In this document: positions 6,719 through 14,026 of the stretch, piece by piece | Layout: every line of letters starts with the position of its first letter | How positions within the stretch are numbered: the first letter of the stretch is position 1 | Assembly (NCBI GenBank): GCA_947372405.1 | Contig: CANBTO010000036.1 | Span: 1 to 16,951 of the forward strand | DNA length: 16,951 nt | Reading direction: 5' to 3' | From: Verrucomicrobiaceae bacterium | Lineage (GTDB): Bacteria > Verrucomicrobiota > Verrucomicrobiae > Verrucomicrobiales > Akkermansiaceae | Notes under the pieces: generated by a model | Databases searched by the model: none | What the model saw: the letters and a program-made list of their open reading frames with translations, nothing else | Told to the model about the DNA's origin: nothing | Position numbers and translations under genes: made by a program

Positions 6719-9061
6719 ATGCGAAAAAGCAGCCCACCGGAAAAGCAACCACGCCGCAGAGGAGGACCGCCCGTGGCTCCATCCCGTCGTCCGGGTGCCG
6801 TGTCCTTGCTGTTCTTCTGGCCTTTCCACCTTTTCAACCTGTTCACCCGCAGGATCGGCTGGCCGCTCAAGGGACTGATCCGTCTCGCGGGTTATCCCTG
6901 TGTCGCAGGGCTCTATGCGCTGCTGTTCCTCGCGATCATCTATGGCTATCGCGCCCGCAATTACGATCTTTCGAAAGTCCACGCCATGCCCGAGCGCACG
7001 ATCATCCGTGACCGCCTCGGCGAGGAAATCGGCCGCATTCACGGCGAGAAACGCTCGCTCGTCCCGCTGCGCCAGGTGGCCGATCATTTCCGCAAGGCCA
7101 TCCTCGCCCGCGAGGACGAACGTTTCTACGGCCACGGCGCCGTTGATCCCATCGGCATCGTGCGCGCGGCAATCAACACCATCCGCGGCAAGCAGGAGGG
7201 CGCGTCCACGCTCACCCAGCAGCTCGCGTCCGACATCTTCCAGCTCAAGCGCGGGGAAAAGCGCGGGAAAGTGGCGAAGCGCCTCGACCGCAAGCTGCTG
7301 GAAATCGCCATCGGCTTCCGGCTTGAGGCGAATCTAACAAAAGATGAGATCCTTGAAGCCTATATCAACCAGATCAACTGGGGCCGCCAGATCAAAGGCG
7401 TCGGCGAGGCGTCGCGCATCTATTTCGAAAAACATCCGTCCGAACTCACACTCTCGCAGGCAGCGCTGCTCGCCGGCATCGTGCGCGGTCCGGATTCATT
7501 CAATCCGTTCAGCTCGATCGAGGCCGCCACCCGCGAACGCAACACCACGCTCGAACGCATGGTCGATGCCAAGGCCATCACCCGCGAGGAGGCGGACGCC
7601 GCCAAGCAGGAGCCCATCGAGGTCCGCCCGAAGGGACGGCGCGAGGCTCATGAATCCTTCGCGATGGACGCCATCCGCAACGACCTCGAAATCATTCTCG
7701 AAAAACAGGACATCGAGCTGGGCGGTCTTGAAATCATCACCACCATCGACAAGCGCATCCAGGAGAAGACCGAGGAGTCGTTAGAGAAAAAACTCCACGA
7801 TGTGGAACGCCTTTCCGGCTATGCGCACCCGACGCGCGAGGCGTGGGAGAAGATCCCGGAGACGGACCGCGGCGAGCCTGCCTACATCCAGGGCGCGGCC
7901 GTGGTGGTGGAAAACCGCAGCGGCGGCGTGCTCGCCGTGGTCGGCGGGCGCGATGCGAACGAATCGCGCTTCAACCGCGCCAAGGACGCCAACCGGCAGC
8001 TCGGCTCGATCTTCAAACCCTTCGTCTATCTCTCCGCCTTCGACAAAGGATTGCGGCCAGACAACCTGATCAGCGACGGCCCGATCGAGACCGGCGAGAT
8101 CAAGGGCGGCGGCACCTGGCATCCGCACAACTCGGATGGAAAATTCGGCGGCATGGAGCCCGTTTCCTACGGCCTCGTCCATTCGCGCAACACGATGTCC
8201 GTGCGCGTCGGAAACTACGCGGGCATTCCCAAGGTCAAGGATGTGGCGGCCATGGCCGGGTTCACCACGCCCATGCCGGAAAACCCGTCGTCCTTCCTCG
8301 GTTCATGGGAAGCCTCGCCATGGGAAGTGGCCAGCGCCTACACCATCTTTCCCAATGACGGCACGCGCTACCGGCCCTACCTGATCTCGCAGATCAAGGA
8401 CCGCGACGGCAACATCCTCTACTCCACACTGCCGCTACCCTATCAGGCGGCGTCCACCGGTCCCGCATGGGCGGTTTCCCGGATTCTAACGGAAGTCACG
8501 ACCTCCGGCACCGCCGCGAGCGTGAAGCGCCTCGGATTCGACAAGCCCTGCGCCGGCAAGACCGGCACCACCAATGATTTCAAGGACGCGTGGTTCAGCG
8601 GCTACACCTCAAGTCTCACGTGCGCAGTGTGGGTCGGCTTCGACACGCCGCAGAAGACGATCCACGGCGGCTATGGAGCGGTGCTCGCACTGCCGGTGTG
8701 GGTGGACGTGATGAAAACCGCGGACCGTCTCGGCTACAAGGCGGGCACGCTTCACAGCAAGGCCAACCTCATTTCCGTGGAACTCTGCCGCCTTTCCGGA
8801 AAACACGCGACCGACGGCTGCAGGTCCGCCGGCACCAATTACAACGAGCAGGTTCCGGCGGATGCCATCCCTGCGGACACCGACCTCTGCCCGATCCATC
8901 CCGCCCGCGCCAAGGCCATCGACGAATCCGCCGCACAGGCTCCTCCCGCCGCCATCAAGGTGCCGTTGCGCGCGGAACCCGTCGAGGAAAGCTCCGCTCC
9001 CAAACGTGCTGTGCCAGTGGATGAGGCCCCACTCCGCGCCCAGCCGGTGAGGGAGAACTGA
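6719..9061 (+). CDS. Class A penicillin-binding protein (bifunctional, PBP1a-like)
   Basis: A 780-residue peptidoglycan synthase that polymerises lipid II (glycosyltransferase family 51) and cross-links stem peptides. A basic Pro-rich cytoplasmic tail (1-26) precedes a membrane segment at about 56-77. Glycosyltransferase motifs are complete: EDERFYGHGAVD at 132-143 (catalytic Glu 132), GASTLTQQL at 161-169, RKLLEIAIGFRLE at 191-203, and KDEILEAYINQINWG at 208-222. Transpeptidase motifs are complete: SIFK 430-433 (Ser 430 nucleophile), SRN 489-491, and KTGTT 614-618. Cysteines at 690, 701 and 724 lie in a C-terminal module. The end (748-780) is Pro/Glu-rich with repeated PLRA-x-PV units. The ATG at 6719 is chosen because it puts the basic tail and membrane anchor first; the frame is open far upstream but there it lies antisense to the protease. 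Confidence 0.95.
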   Translation: MRKSSPPEKQPRRRGGPPVAPSRRPGAVSLLFFWPFHLFNLFTRRIGWPLKGLIRLAGYPCVAGLYALLFLAIIYGYRARNYDLSKVHAMPERTIIRDRLGEEIGRIHGEKRSLVPLRQVADHFRKAILAREDERFYGHGAVDPIGIVRAAINTIRGKQEGASTLTQQLASDIFQLKRGEKRGKVAKRLDRKLLEIAIGFRLEANLTKDEILEAYINQINWGRQIKGVGEASRIYFEKHPSELTLSQAALLAGIVRGPDSFNPFSSIEAATRERNTTLERMVDAKAITREEADAAKQEPIEVRPKGRREAHESFAMDAIRNDLEIILEKQDIELGGLEIITTIDKRIQEKTEESLEKKLHDVERLSGYAHPTREAWEKIPETDRGEPAYIQGAAVVVENRSGGVLAVVGGRDANESRFNRAKDANRQLGSIFKPFVYLSAFDKGLRPDNLISDGPIETGEIKGGGTWHPHNSDGKFGGMEPVSYGLVHSRNTMSVRVGNYAGIPKVKDVAAMAGFTTPMPENPSSFLGSWEASPWEVASAYTIFPNDGTRYRPYLISQIKDRDGNILYSTLPLPYQAASTGPAWAVSRILTEVTTSGTAASVKRLGFDKPCAGKTGTTNDFKDAWFSGYTSSLTCAVWVGFDTPQKTIHGGYGAVLALPVWVDVMKTADRLGYKAGTLHSKANLISVELCRLSGKHATDGCRSAGTNYNEQVPADAIPADTDLCPIHPARAKAIDESAAQAPPAAIKVPLRAEPVEESSAPKRAVPVDEAPLRAQPVREN

Positions 9062-9074
9062 TTCCAATTCCTCC

Positions 9075-10784
9075 ATGTCCACCTGGCGTCCCATCAGCCC
9101 CCCTCCATTCTGGAAGCGCTGGCTTCCCGAGTGGCTGCACGGGCCGGTGAAACTGGTCTTCCAGCTCACCCTAACAGGTTTGATCGTGGTTTCCGCCGTG
9201 GCTTTCTACTACTTCATGCAGGCGATGCGCTTCGACATGAAACAGATCGCCATGCTGCCGGCCGGCACCACGTTCTACGACCGCAAGGGCGTGGAGATCG
9301 CCGCTCCCGGCGGCTCCGGCCGCAAGCTCGTCAAGCGCGCCGACATCCCGGATTTCCTGGTGAAGGCGCTGCAGGCCCGCGAGGACGCGCGTTTCTTCGA
9401 GCACAGCGGTGTGGATGTCCGCGGCCTTGCACGAGCCCTCATCCGGGACATCAAGGACCGGGACTTCACCCAGGGCGCGTCCACGCTGAGCATGCAGCTC
9501 GCAAGAAACACCTTCCACATCAAGGAGAAGTCCCTCAACCGGAAGTTCCTTGAAATCGCCCTCACCCTGCGCGTGGAATCGCACTACACGAAGGACGAGA
9601 TTCTAACACATTACTTGAACCGCATCTACTTCGGCGCGGGCGCCGACGGCGTCGAACAGGCGGCACGCACCTACTTCGGCAAAACCACCAGCGCGCTGAG
9701 CGACGGCGAGTGCTCGTTGATCGTCGGCATCATCCGCGGACCGCATGTCTTTTCGCCTTTCCGGAATCTCGATGCCGCCATCGAACAGCGCAAGCAGACG
9801 CTCAACCGGATGGTCGCCATGGGTTTCATCGACCAGGCGCGTTGCGACGCCATCGCCGCGGAACCCGTCAGGTTGTTAGACGACGACCAGCGGGACACCC
9901 AGACCTCCTACGCTCTGCAGGCCGTGCGCCGCGAGCTAGACAACATCCTCGACGCAGGAGAGATCCAGCTCGGCGGCCTGCACGTGCACACCACACTCGA
10001 CGCCGCATGGCAGCAGCGGCTTGAAACCGAGCTCACCCACGCCGTCGAGGATCTCGAACATGAGAAGGGCTGGGCGCATCCCGCGCACAAGAACCACGCC
10101 GCGGGCACCGAGCCGGACTACGTGCAATACGCCGCCGTCACCACCGAGACCAAGACCGGCGCCATCCTCGCCTTGATCGGCGGCCGCGATTTCGGTGATT
10201 CGCGTTTCGACCGCACGCGCTCCAGCCGTGATCTCGGCTCGGCCTTCGAGCCATTCGTCGCCGCCGCCGCCGCCGAGCGCGGCAAGCTCGTGCTTCCCGG
10301 CAAGCCCGTGCAGACCGGGCGCCAGATCGGCCCCGCGGAAGTCGAGCGCCTCGCCAAACGCTGCGGCATCGCAGGCCCGTTTCTTGAAACCGAGGATCTT
10401 TTCCGCGGATCGGTCGCCGCCACGCCGCTGGAAATGTCCGTCGGCCTCGCGACTCTCGGCAACCAGGGCAAGCGCCCGAAACCCTACCTCATCCGCGAGA
10501 TCCGCGATGCTTCCGGCGAGGTTATTTACAGCGCGAAACCCGATCTCACCCAGGCCCTCGGACAGTCCGCAGCCATCGACGCCACCAGCGTGCTCAAGCG
10601 CAAGAACGGTACCCGCGTCTTCACCGGAGCCACCGGATCCGAGCGCGACGCATGGACGCTGCGCCTCGGCCCGGGCGGAGCCACCGCCATCTGGATCGGC
10701 TTCGACAAGCCCGCCGCCATCGCCCGCGAGGCGCGCCTCAAGTCTTTGTTAGACGAGTTCGTCGAGCGGCTGGGCAACGAGTGA
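9075..10784 (+). CDS. Class A PBP paralogue: intact glycosyltransferase, degenerate transpeptidase
   Basis: A 569-residue paralogue of the preceding protein, starting 13 bases after its stop. Membrane anchor about 28-48. The glycosyltransferase motifs are all present: EDARFFEHSGVD at 103-114 (Glu 103), GASTLSMQLARN at 134-145, RKFLEIALTLRVE at 156-168, and KDEILTHYLNRIYFG at 173-187. The transpeptidase part is broken in three ways: SxxK reads SAFE (389-392, Lys to Glu); the SxN region is missing along with several dozen residues, since SAFE is soon followed by a shortened linker; and KTG reads ATG (519-521). The remaining fold is still recognisable (AIWIGFDKP near 538-546). Expected activity: glycan-strand polymerisation without cross-linking or penicillin binding, perhaps as partner of the complete enzyme with which it is surely co-transcribed. 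Confidence 0.93.
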   Translation: MSTWRPISPPPFWKRWLPEWLHGPVKLVFQLTLTGLIVVSAVAFYYFMQAMRFDMKQIAMLPAGTTFYDRKGVEIAAPGGSGRKLVKRADIPDFLVKALQAREDARFFEHSGVDVRGLARALIRDIKDRDFTQGASTLSMQLARNTFHIKEKSLNRKFLEIALTLRVESHYTKDEILTHYLNRIYFGAGADGVEQAARTYFGKTTSALSDGECSLIVGIIRGPHVFSPFRNLDAAIEQRKQTLNRMVAMGFIDQARCDAIAAEPVRLLDDDQRDTQTSYALQAVRRELDNILDAGEIQLGGLHVHTTLDAAWQQRLETELTHAVEDLEHEKGWAHPAHKNHAAGTEPDYVQYAAVTTETKTGAILALIGGRDFGDSRFDRTRSSRDLGSAFEPFVAAAAAERGKLVLPGKPVQTGRQIGPAEVERLAKRCGIAGPFLETEDLFRGSVAATPLEMSVGLATLGNQGKRPKPYLIREIRDASGEVIYSAKPDLTQALGQSAAIDATSVLKRKNGTRVFTGATGSERDAWTLRLGPGGATAIWIGFDKPAAIAREARLKSLLDEFVERLGNE

Positions 10785-10801
10785 GGCCCCTGCCTCATCC
10801 C

Positions 10802-10829
10802 TTCAACGTTCAACGTTCGATGTTCGCAG
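10802..10829 (+). repeat. Seven-base repeat TTCAACG-type, four units
   Basis: TTCAACG, TTCAACG, TTCGATG and TTCGCAG follow one another in exact seven-base register, 17 bases after the stop of the second penicillin-binding protein gene, and abut the first copy of the 42-bp promoter-like repeat at 10830. This is the third gene-end array with a seven-base period in the window, but with a different unit sequence. Confidence 0.7.
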
Positions 10830-10871
10830 CTAACCGCTTTGACACGCGCCCGCATTTCCTGCATCTTGATT
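10830..10871 (+). promoter_or_regulatory. 42-bp promoter-like repeat, copy 1
   Basis: The element starts CTAACCGCTTTGACACGCG and matches copy 2 (11481-11522) at 40 of 42 positions. It holds a perfect -35 hexamer TTGACA (10839-10844) and, after 17 bases, CATCTT (10862-10867), a poor but correctly placed -10 hexamer. An ATG follows only 9 bases later (10877), so transcription would begin at or next to a start codon. That ATG opens just 21 codons, so its target is unclear; the membrane ORF starting at 10954 is the likely downstream gene. Confidence 0.6.
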
Positions 10872-10953
10872 TTCCTATGGGAGTATGGCGAGGTTATCAC
10901 TCTGGAACATGCCAAGCAGCACGGTCGAGCGATCAGCAATAAACGAAGCGATA

Positions 10954-11484
10954 ATGGATTCCGACGAGCTTGAACGCACTGAAAAGCAGAGAGGGAAGCG
11001 AGAATGGAATGAACTCGTTCCCTACGCTCTTGGGGCTGTGTTCCCTCTTCCGTTCCTGATATTCGCGTTTGCCATCCTGCCGGGCAGCAAGGTAGGGGAG
11101 CTTTTACCGATTTTTTTACTGGTTGCTCCTTCGGTGATAGGCGGAGCCTGTTGCGTCCAAAGCTTCCGGAAGTCGTCCAACGGTGTGGTCCGCGCCCTCG
11201 CGGTGCTTCTCGCGTGTGGTTACGTGGTGCCAATGCTTATGGTATGGTCCCTGCTTGTCGGCCCATCACAGGATAGGTCGGTGGATTCTGGTGATCGAGC
11301 CCACCGTTCTGTTGCGAATCCATTCAGATCAGTTGCCTCATTCGACAGCGAAAAGCTTTCAAATGGGCCCTTATTCCACCACGGATTCTCCGCGATGTTC
11401 TCCGCGATCTCAGCGCCTCCGTGTTTCGATCCTGCCATTCCAAGGAAATCCACCCGAGTGAGGCTGGCATTCCGGAATCTCTAA
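10954..11484 (+). CDS. Hypothetical small membrane protein, tail probably repeat-derived
   Basis: No family recognised. From the ATG at 10954 the product (176 residues) has a charged N-terminus (MDSDELERTEKQRGKREW) and three likely membrane helices (about 24-42, 48-68 and 80-103). From about residue 145 the frame reads through the CTCCGCG-type dispersed repeat (11387-11445) and then into the second promoter-like repeat, where its TAA stop (11482-11484) lies inside the CTAACC of that element. The C-terminal third therefore looks accidental: the original gene end may have been lost by repeat insertion or recombination, or the gene may be decaying. The start could instead be an in-frame ATG at 10885, which would add 23 residues. 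Confidence 0.5.
   Translation: MDSDELERTEKQRGKREWNELVPYALGAVFPLPFLIFAFAILPGSKVGELLPIFLLVAPSVIGGACCVQSFRKSSNGVVRALAVLLACGYVVPMLMVWSLLVGPSQDRSVDSGDRAHRSVANPFRSVASFDSEKLSNGPLFHHGFSAMFSAISAPPCFDPAIPRKSTRVRLAFRNL
11387..11445 (+). repeat. CTCCGCG-rich dispersed repeat, copy 2
   Basis: This is the diverged counterpart of 3555-3610, with the same order of elements, ending GTTTCGATCCTGCCATTCCAA. It lies inside the 3' part of the hypothetical membrane ORF and just before the second promoter-like repeat. Confidence 0.6.
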
Positions 11485-11522
11485 CCGCTTTGACACGCGT
11501 CCGCATTTCCTGCATCTTGGTT
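11481..11522 (+). promoter_or_regulatory. 42-bp promoter-like repeat, copy 2, in front of the Minf_1886 gene
   Basis: Same element as 10830-10871, differing at two positions. TTGACA lies at 11490-11495, then a 17-base spacer, then CATCTT at 11513-11518. The ATG of the Minf_1886 gene is at 11526, only 7 bases after the -10 position, so the mRNA would have essentially no 5' leader. No Shine-Dalgarno sequence fits in the gap. Confidence 0.65.
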
Positions 11523-11525
11523 CCC

Positions 11526-11960
11526 ATGCAGGCCATGCAGTTCGAACAATCCGTCGTTTCCATCCTGAAACGCGACAGGCGCTTTGATCCGCACGCCTAC
11601 TTCTTCCTGAAGGACGCGCTGGATTTCACGTTGAAACGCATCGCCGAAGGAAACGGCGGCCTGGCGCGGCATGTGAGCGGGCCGGAACTGCTGGAAGGCT
11701 TCCGGGATTTCTCGCTCGAACAGTTCGGCCCCATGGCAGCCACGCTGATGCGCGAGTGGGGCGTGCGCAAATGCCAGGACGTGGGAGACATGGTGTTCCA
11801 TCTCATCGAGGAGCAGGTCTTCGGCAAACAGGACTCGGACCGCAGGGAGGATTTCTCGGAGTGTTTTGATTTCGAGGAATCACTGGAGAAACCTTTCCTG
11901 CCGAAGCGCAGGACAGCCACCCGTCAGCAGACATCGCGTGCGGCGAAGGCGGCATCTTAA
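11526..11960 (+). CDS. Minf_1886-family protein, function unknown
   Basis: This 144-residue product fits the Minf_1886 family (TIGR04138), a short family named after a Methylacidiphilum infernorum protein and, to my knowledge, found in Verrucomicrobiota and Planctomycetota. Recognisable features in order: a start MQAMQFEQSVVSILKRDRRF, then DPHAYFFLKDALDFTL, HVSGPELLEGFRDFSLEQFG, WGVRKCQDVGDMVFHLIE, and DRREDFSECFDFEE. The last 25 residues are basic and poorly conserved in appearance. It looks cytoplasmic, with no signal or membrane segment. Role unknown. The start at 11526 is supported by its fixed distance from the promoter-like repeat; ATG 11535 is the alternative. Its stop overlaps that of the convergent permease gene by the shared bases TTAA (11957-11960). 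Confidence 0.88.
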   Translation: MQAMQFEQSVVSILKRDRRFDPHAYFFLKDALDFTLKRIAEGNGGLARHVSGPELLEGFRDFSLEQFGPMAATLMREWGVRKCQDVGDMVFHLIEEQVFGKQDSDRREDFSECFDFEESLEKPFLPKRRTATRQQTSRAAKAAS

Positions 11961-12874
11961 TATTTCACCGGCACAGCTTGCACGCCGGGGGTGATATCCA
12001 GACGGGTGGCGATCAGCGCCATGAGCAGCAGGCCGACGATTCCGCCGAAGCCCACCGTGAACGCGGTGATCATGCCGATGACAAAGGGCGCGAAGATCAG
12101 CAACCCGATGAGCATGCCGCCGGGTTTCACCTCATAGGCCATGACCGCGAGCCTGAGGCGCGAGCGGGCGAGAGCGAGGCCGGCGATGGTATAACACGTC
12201 ACCGCTGCGAGCGCGGTGAGGTGATAGAGAATGCCGCAGCCCTTGGTCTGCATGGCGCTTCCCCACACGGGCGCGGCGCATCCCGCAAGCATCGAGACGA
12301 GATAGAGGAACAGGACTGAAATCCGTGCCGCGATTCCCTTGAAGGCGGACGCGCCGATGGCTCCCGCGCCAATCATCGCCGATCCGCCAAGCACGGTCCC
12401 CGCGCAGGCGGCCTCGTGCCACCACTCGATGCCGCCGACCATGTAGCGCACCACGACGTAAGGCAGGAGTGAGACGAAGGTGATCACGGACAGGCCCCAC
12501 AGCGTGGCGAATTTTCCGAAGACGATCTTCCAGCGGTTCAGTTTGGTTAGAAGCAGCAGCTCGTGGTTTCCCTCCTCGAGTTCCTGGCCCATCAGGATCA
12601 AGCCGCCGAGAGGCATGATGAGCATGCAGACCACGGCGACGATCATCCAGAACGGGCCGGAACTCCACAGCAGCCAGATGTTGAGCATCCCGGTGTAATC
12701 CGAACTCCCGGCAGCATGGCCCATGTGGAACTCGGCGGCCATCGCCACCACAGCGAGCAACTGGATGCCGAGAAACGGCAGCACGAAACTTCCCCGCCGC
12801 AGGCTCTGCCTCAGCTCCTTGGCCGTCATCGGATCAAACCGTTCGGGCAGATCGTTTTTCCAGAAAGCATCCAA
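11957..12874 (-). CDS. ABC-2-type membrane permease subunit
   Basis: A 305-residue polytopic membrane protein. The opening FDPMTAKELRQSLRRGSFV matches the cytoplasmic motif that precedes the first helix in ABC-2 permeases of the NatB/gliding-type group. About six to eight helices follow (for example 31-47, 76-96, 124-146, 160-176, 185-206, 215-234, and two between 255 and 293). QELEEGNHELLLLTKLNRWKI at about 117-137 is the typical cytoplasmic loop, taken to contact the ATPase. No ATP-binding subunit is encoded nearby, so partner and cargo are unknown. The start is a TTG at 12872-12874: the frame is closed by the acyltransferase stop 15 bases upstream, and the next ATG (residue 16) would cut off the conserved FDP. 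Probably co-transcribed with the acyltransferase gene. Confidence 0.82.
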   Translation of the reverse strand: MDAFWKNDLPERFDPMTAKELRQSLRRGSFVLPFLGIQLLAVVAMAAEFHMGHAAGSSDYTGMLNIWLLWSSGPFWMIVAVVCMLIMPLGGLILMGQELEEGNHELLLLTKLNRWKIVFGKFATLWGLSVITFVSLLPYVVVRYMVGGIEWWHEAACAGTVLGGSAMIGAGAIGASAFKGIAARISVLFLYLVSMLAGCAAPVWGSAMQTKGCGILYHLTALAAVTCYTIAGLALARSRLRLAVMAYEVKPGGMLIGLLIFAPFVIGMITAFTVGFGGIVGLLLMALIATRLDITPGVQAVPVKY

Positions 12875-12889
12875 TCTCGGGGGAACCTG

Positions 12890-14005
12890 TCATGTTCCAC
12901 CGCCCGCCGCAAGCCGGGGGAAGCGCAATCGATCCGGTCCTTCCAGCCACCGCCAGCAAAGCCAGGCCACACCCCATGAAGTGAGGGCGAAGACGGCCAG
13001 TCTGACCACGAGCAGCGGGCCATCGAACACGGGAAACCAGAGGAACGGAAGCACCCGGCCCAGCAACAAGGGAACCGGTGTGTGAAACAGATAGAGCCCG
13101 TAACTCAGCCGCCCCACATGCTGGACGGCCGGGTGATCCAGCACTCGCCGCCTTCCTCCGCGAAACCCCGCAAGGGTGGACGAGATCAAGCCCGCGAACG
13201 CGACGGCGAGAAAGGTCTGCTGGAAATAGCACAGCCATGCAACCGAGCGCCCGGCTTCGCCCAGCGAGTATAGTACCACATAACAGATGAAGGAGAACCA
13301 TGCCGCCGTCTTGAGCCGCGTGTCCCCCTCCCTGATCCATCGTTCGAACGCGAGGGCCAACAGCGCGCCGATGCCGAAGTAGTCGAACGCGGAGGTGGTG
13401 ATCGCCTCGCCGTGATGGATTTCCGGGAAATACACGTCAATGACGTGACGCGACAAGGGAGCGAGCGCGGCGCAGAACACAAACGCCCATCCAAGCAAAC
13501 GCCGCGGCGTGAGGAAAACCACCAGCGGCCAGAAGAAGTAGAACTGCATCTGGATCGCCAGCGTCCAGTAGTGCGCCGTGGCGGATGGCCATCCATCCAT
13601 CCACGCCATGTGGAAGTTCGACACATGGCCGAAGTAGGCGAGCGGGTGGCCGCGGATGTCCGCGGCGCCGACGATGACCGCCAGCAGCATCGCTGAATAA
13701 CACGGCACCAGGATGCGCGCGAGCCGTCGGTGCTGGAATCCCTTGTAGGCGCGCAAACGCCATGACCCGGCGCCGGCCTCGCCCGCGGCCCGCTCACGCA
13801 GCAGGATGCGGGTGATCAGGAAGCCGGTGAGTGTTAGAAAAAAGAACAGCCCGATCTCGAAAGGAAAACAGCCGCGCCACGCCTTGGGAGCCCAGTGATG
13901 CCACATCACTCCGGCCACCGCGAAGGCGCGCCAGCCGTCCAGTTGTGTATTGCGGGTCGCTGCCAAGTGACAGTGAAACTCCCATTTGCCAGCCGCGCCC
14001 GACAA
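12890..14005 (-). CDS. Acyltransferase-3 family membrane protein (OafA/YrhL-like)
   Basis: An integral membrane acyltransferase of about 371 residues, likely O-acylating a surface polysaccharide, lipid or peptidoglycan sugar. Motifs: QLDGWRAFAVAGVMWHHW near 21-38 (Asp/Arg and catalytic-type His pair in helix 1), GLFFFLTLTGFLITRILL near 52-69, HYWTLAIQMQFYFFWPLVV near 144-162 (the family's L-x-x-E-x-Q-F-Y-F motif with Gln for Glu), and SYGLYLFHTPV near 305-315. About ten helices are apparent. There is no C-terminal SGNH domain. The start is uncertain: TTG at 14003-14005, or TTG at 13964-13966 with a GGGAG about 12 bases upstream. It lies 21 bases downstream of the redoxin gene. The acyl donor and acceptor cannot be inferred. 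Confidence 0.88.
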   Translation of the reverse strand: MSGAAGKWEFHCHLAATRNTQLDGWRAFAVAGVMWHHWAPKAWRGCFPFEIGLFFFLTLTGFLITRILLRERAAGEAGAGSWRLRAYKGFQHRRLARILVPCYSAMLLAVIVGAADIRGHPLAYFGHVSNFHMAWMDGWPSATAHYWTLAIQMQFYFFWPLVVFLTPRRLLGWAFVFCAALAPLSRHVIDVYFPEIHHGEAITTSAFDYFGIGALLALAFERWIREGDTRLKTAAWFSFICYVVLYSLGEAGRSVAWLCYFQQTFLAVAFAGLISSTLAGFRGGRRRVLDHPAVQHVGRLSYGLYLFHTPVPLLLGRVLPFLWFPVFDGPLLVVRLAVFALTSWGVAWLCWRWLEGPDRLRFPRLAAGGGT

Positions 14006-14026
14006 GCCAAATGAGGCGCGACCGCC

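Noticed and set aside
10877..10974. A possible frameshifted small gene after promoter copy 1
   Set aside because: Dropping one G after the ATG at 10877 would give a 31-codon frame starting M-EYGEVITLEHAKQHG, which looks protein-like. It is too short and matches no family I know, so it was not called.
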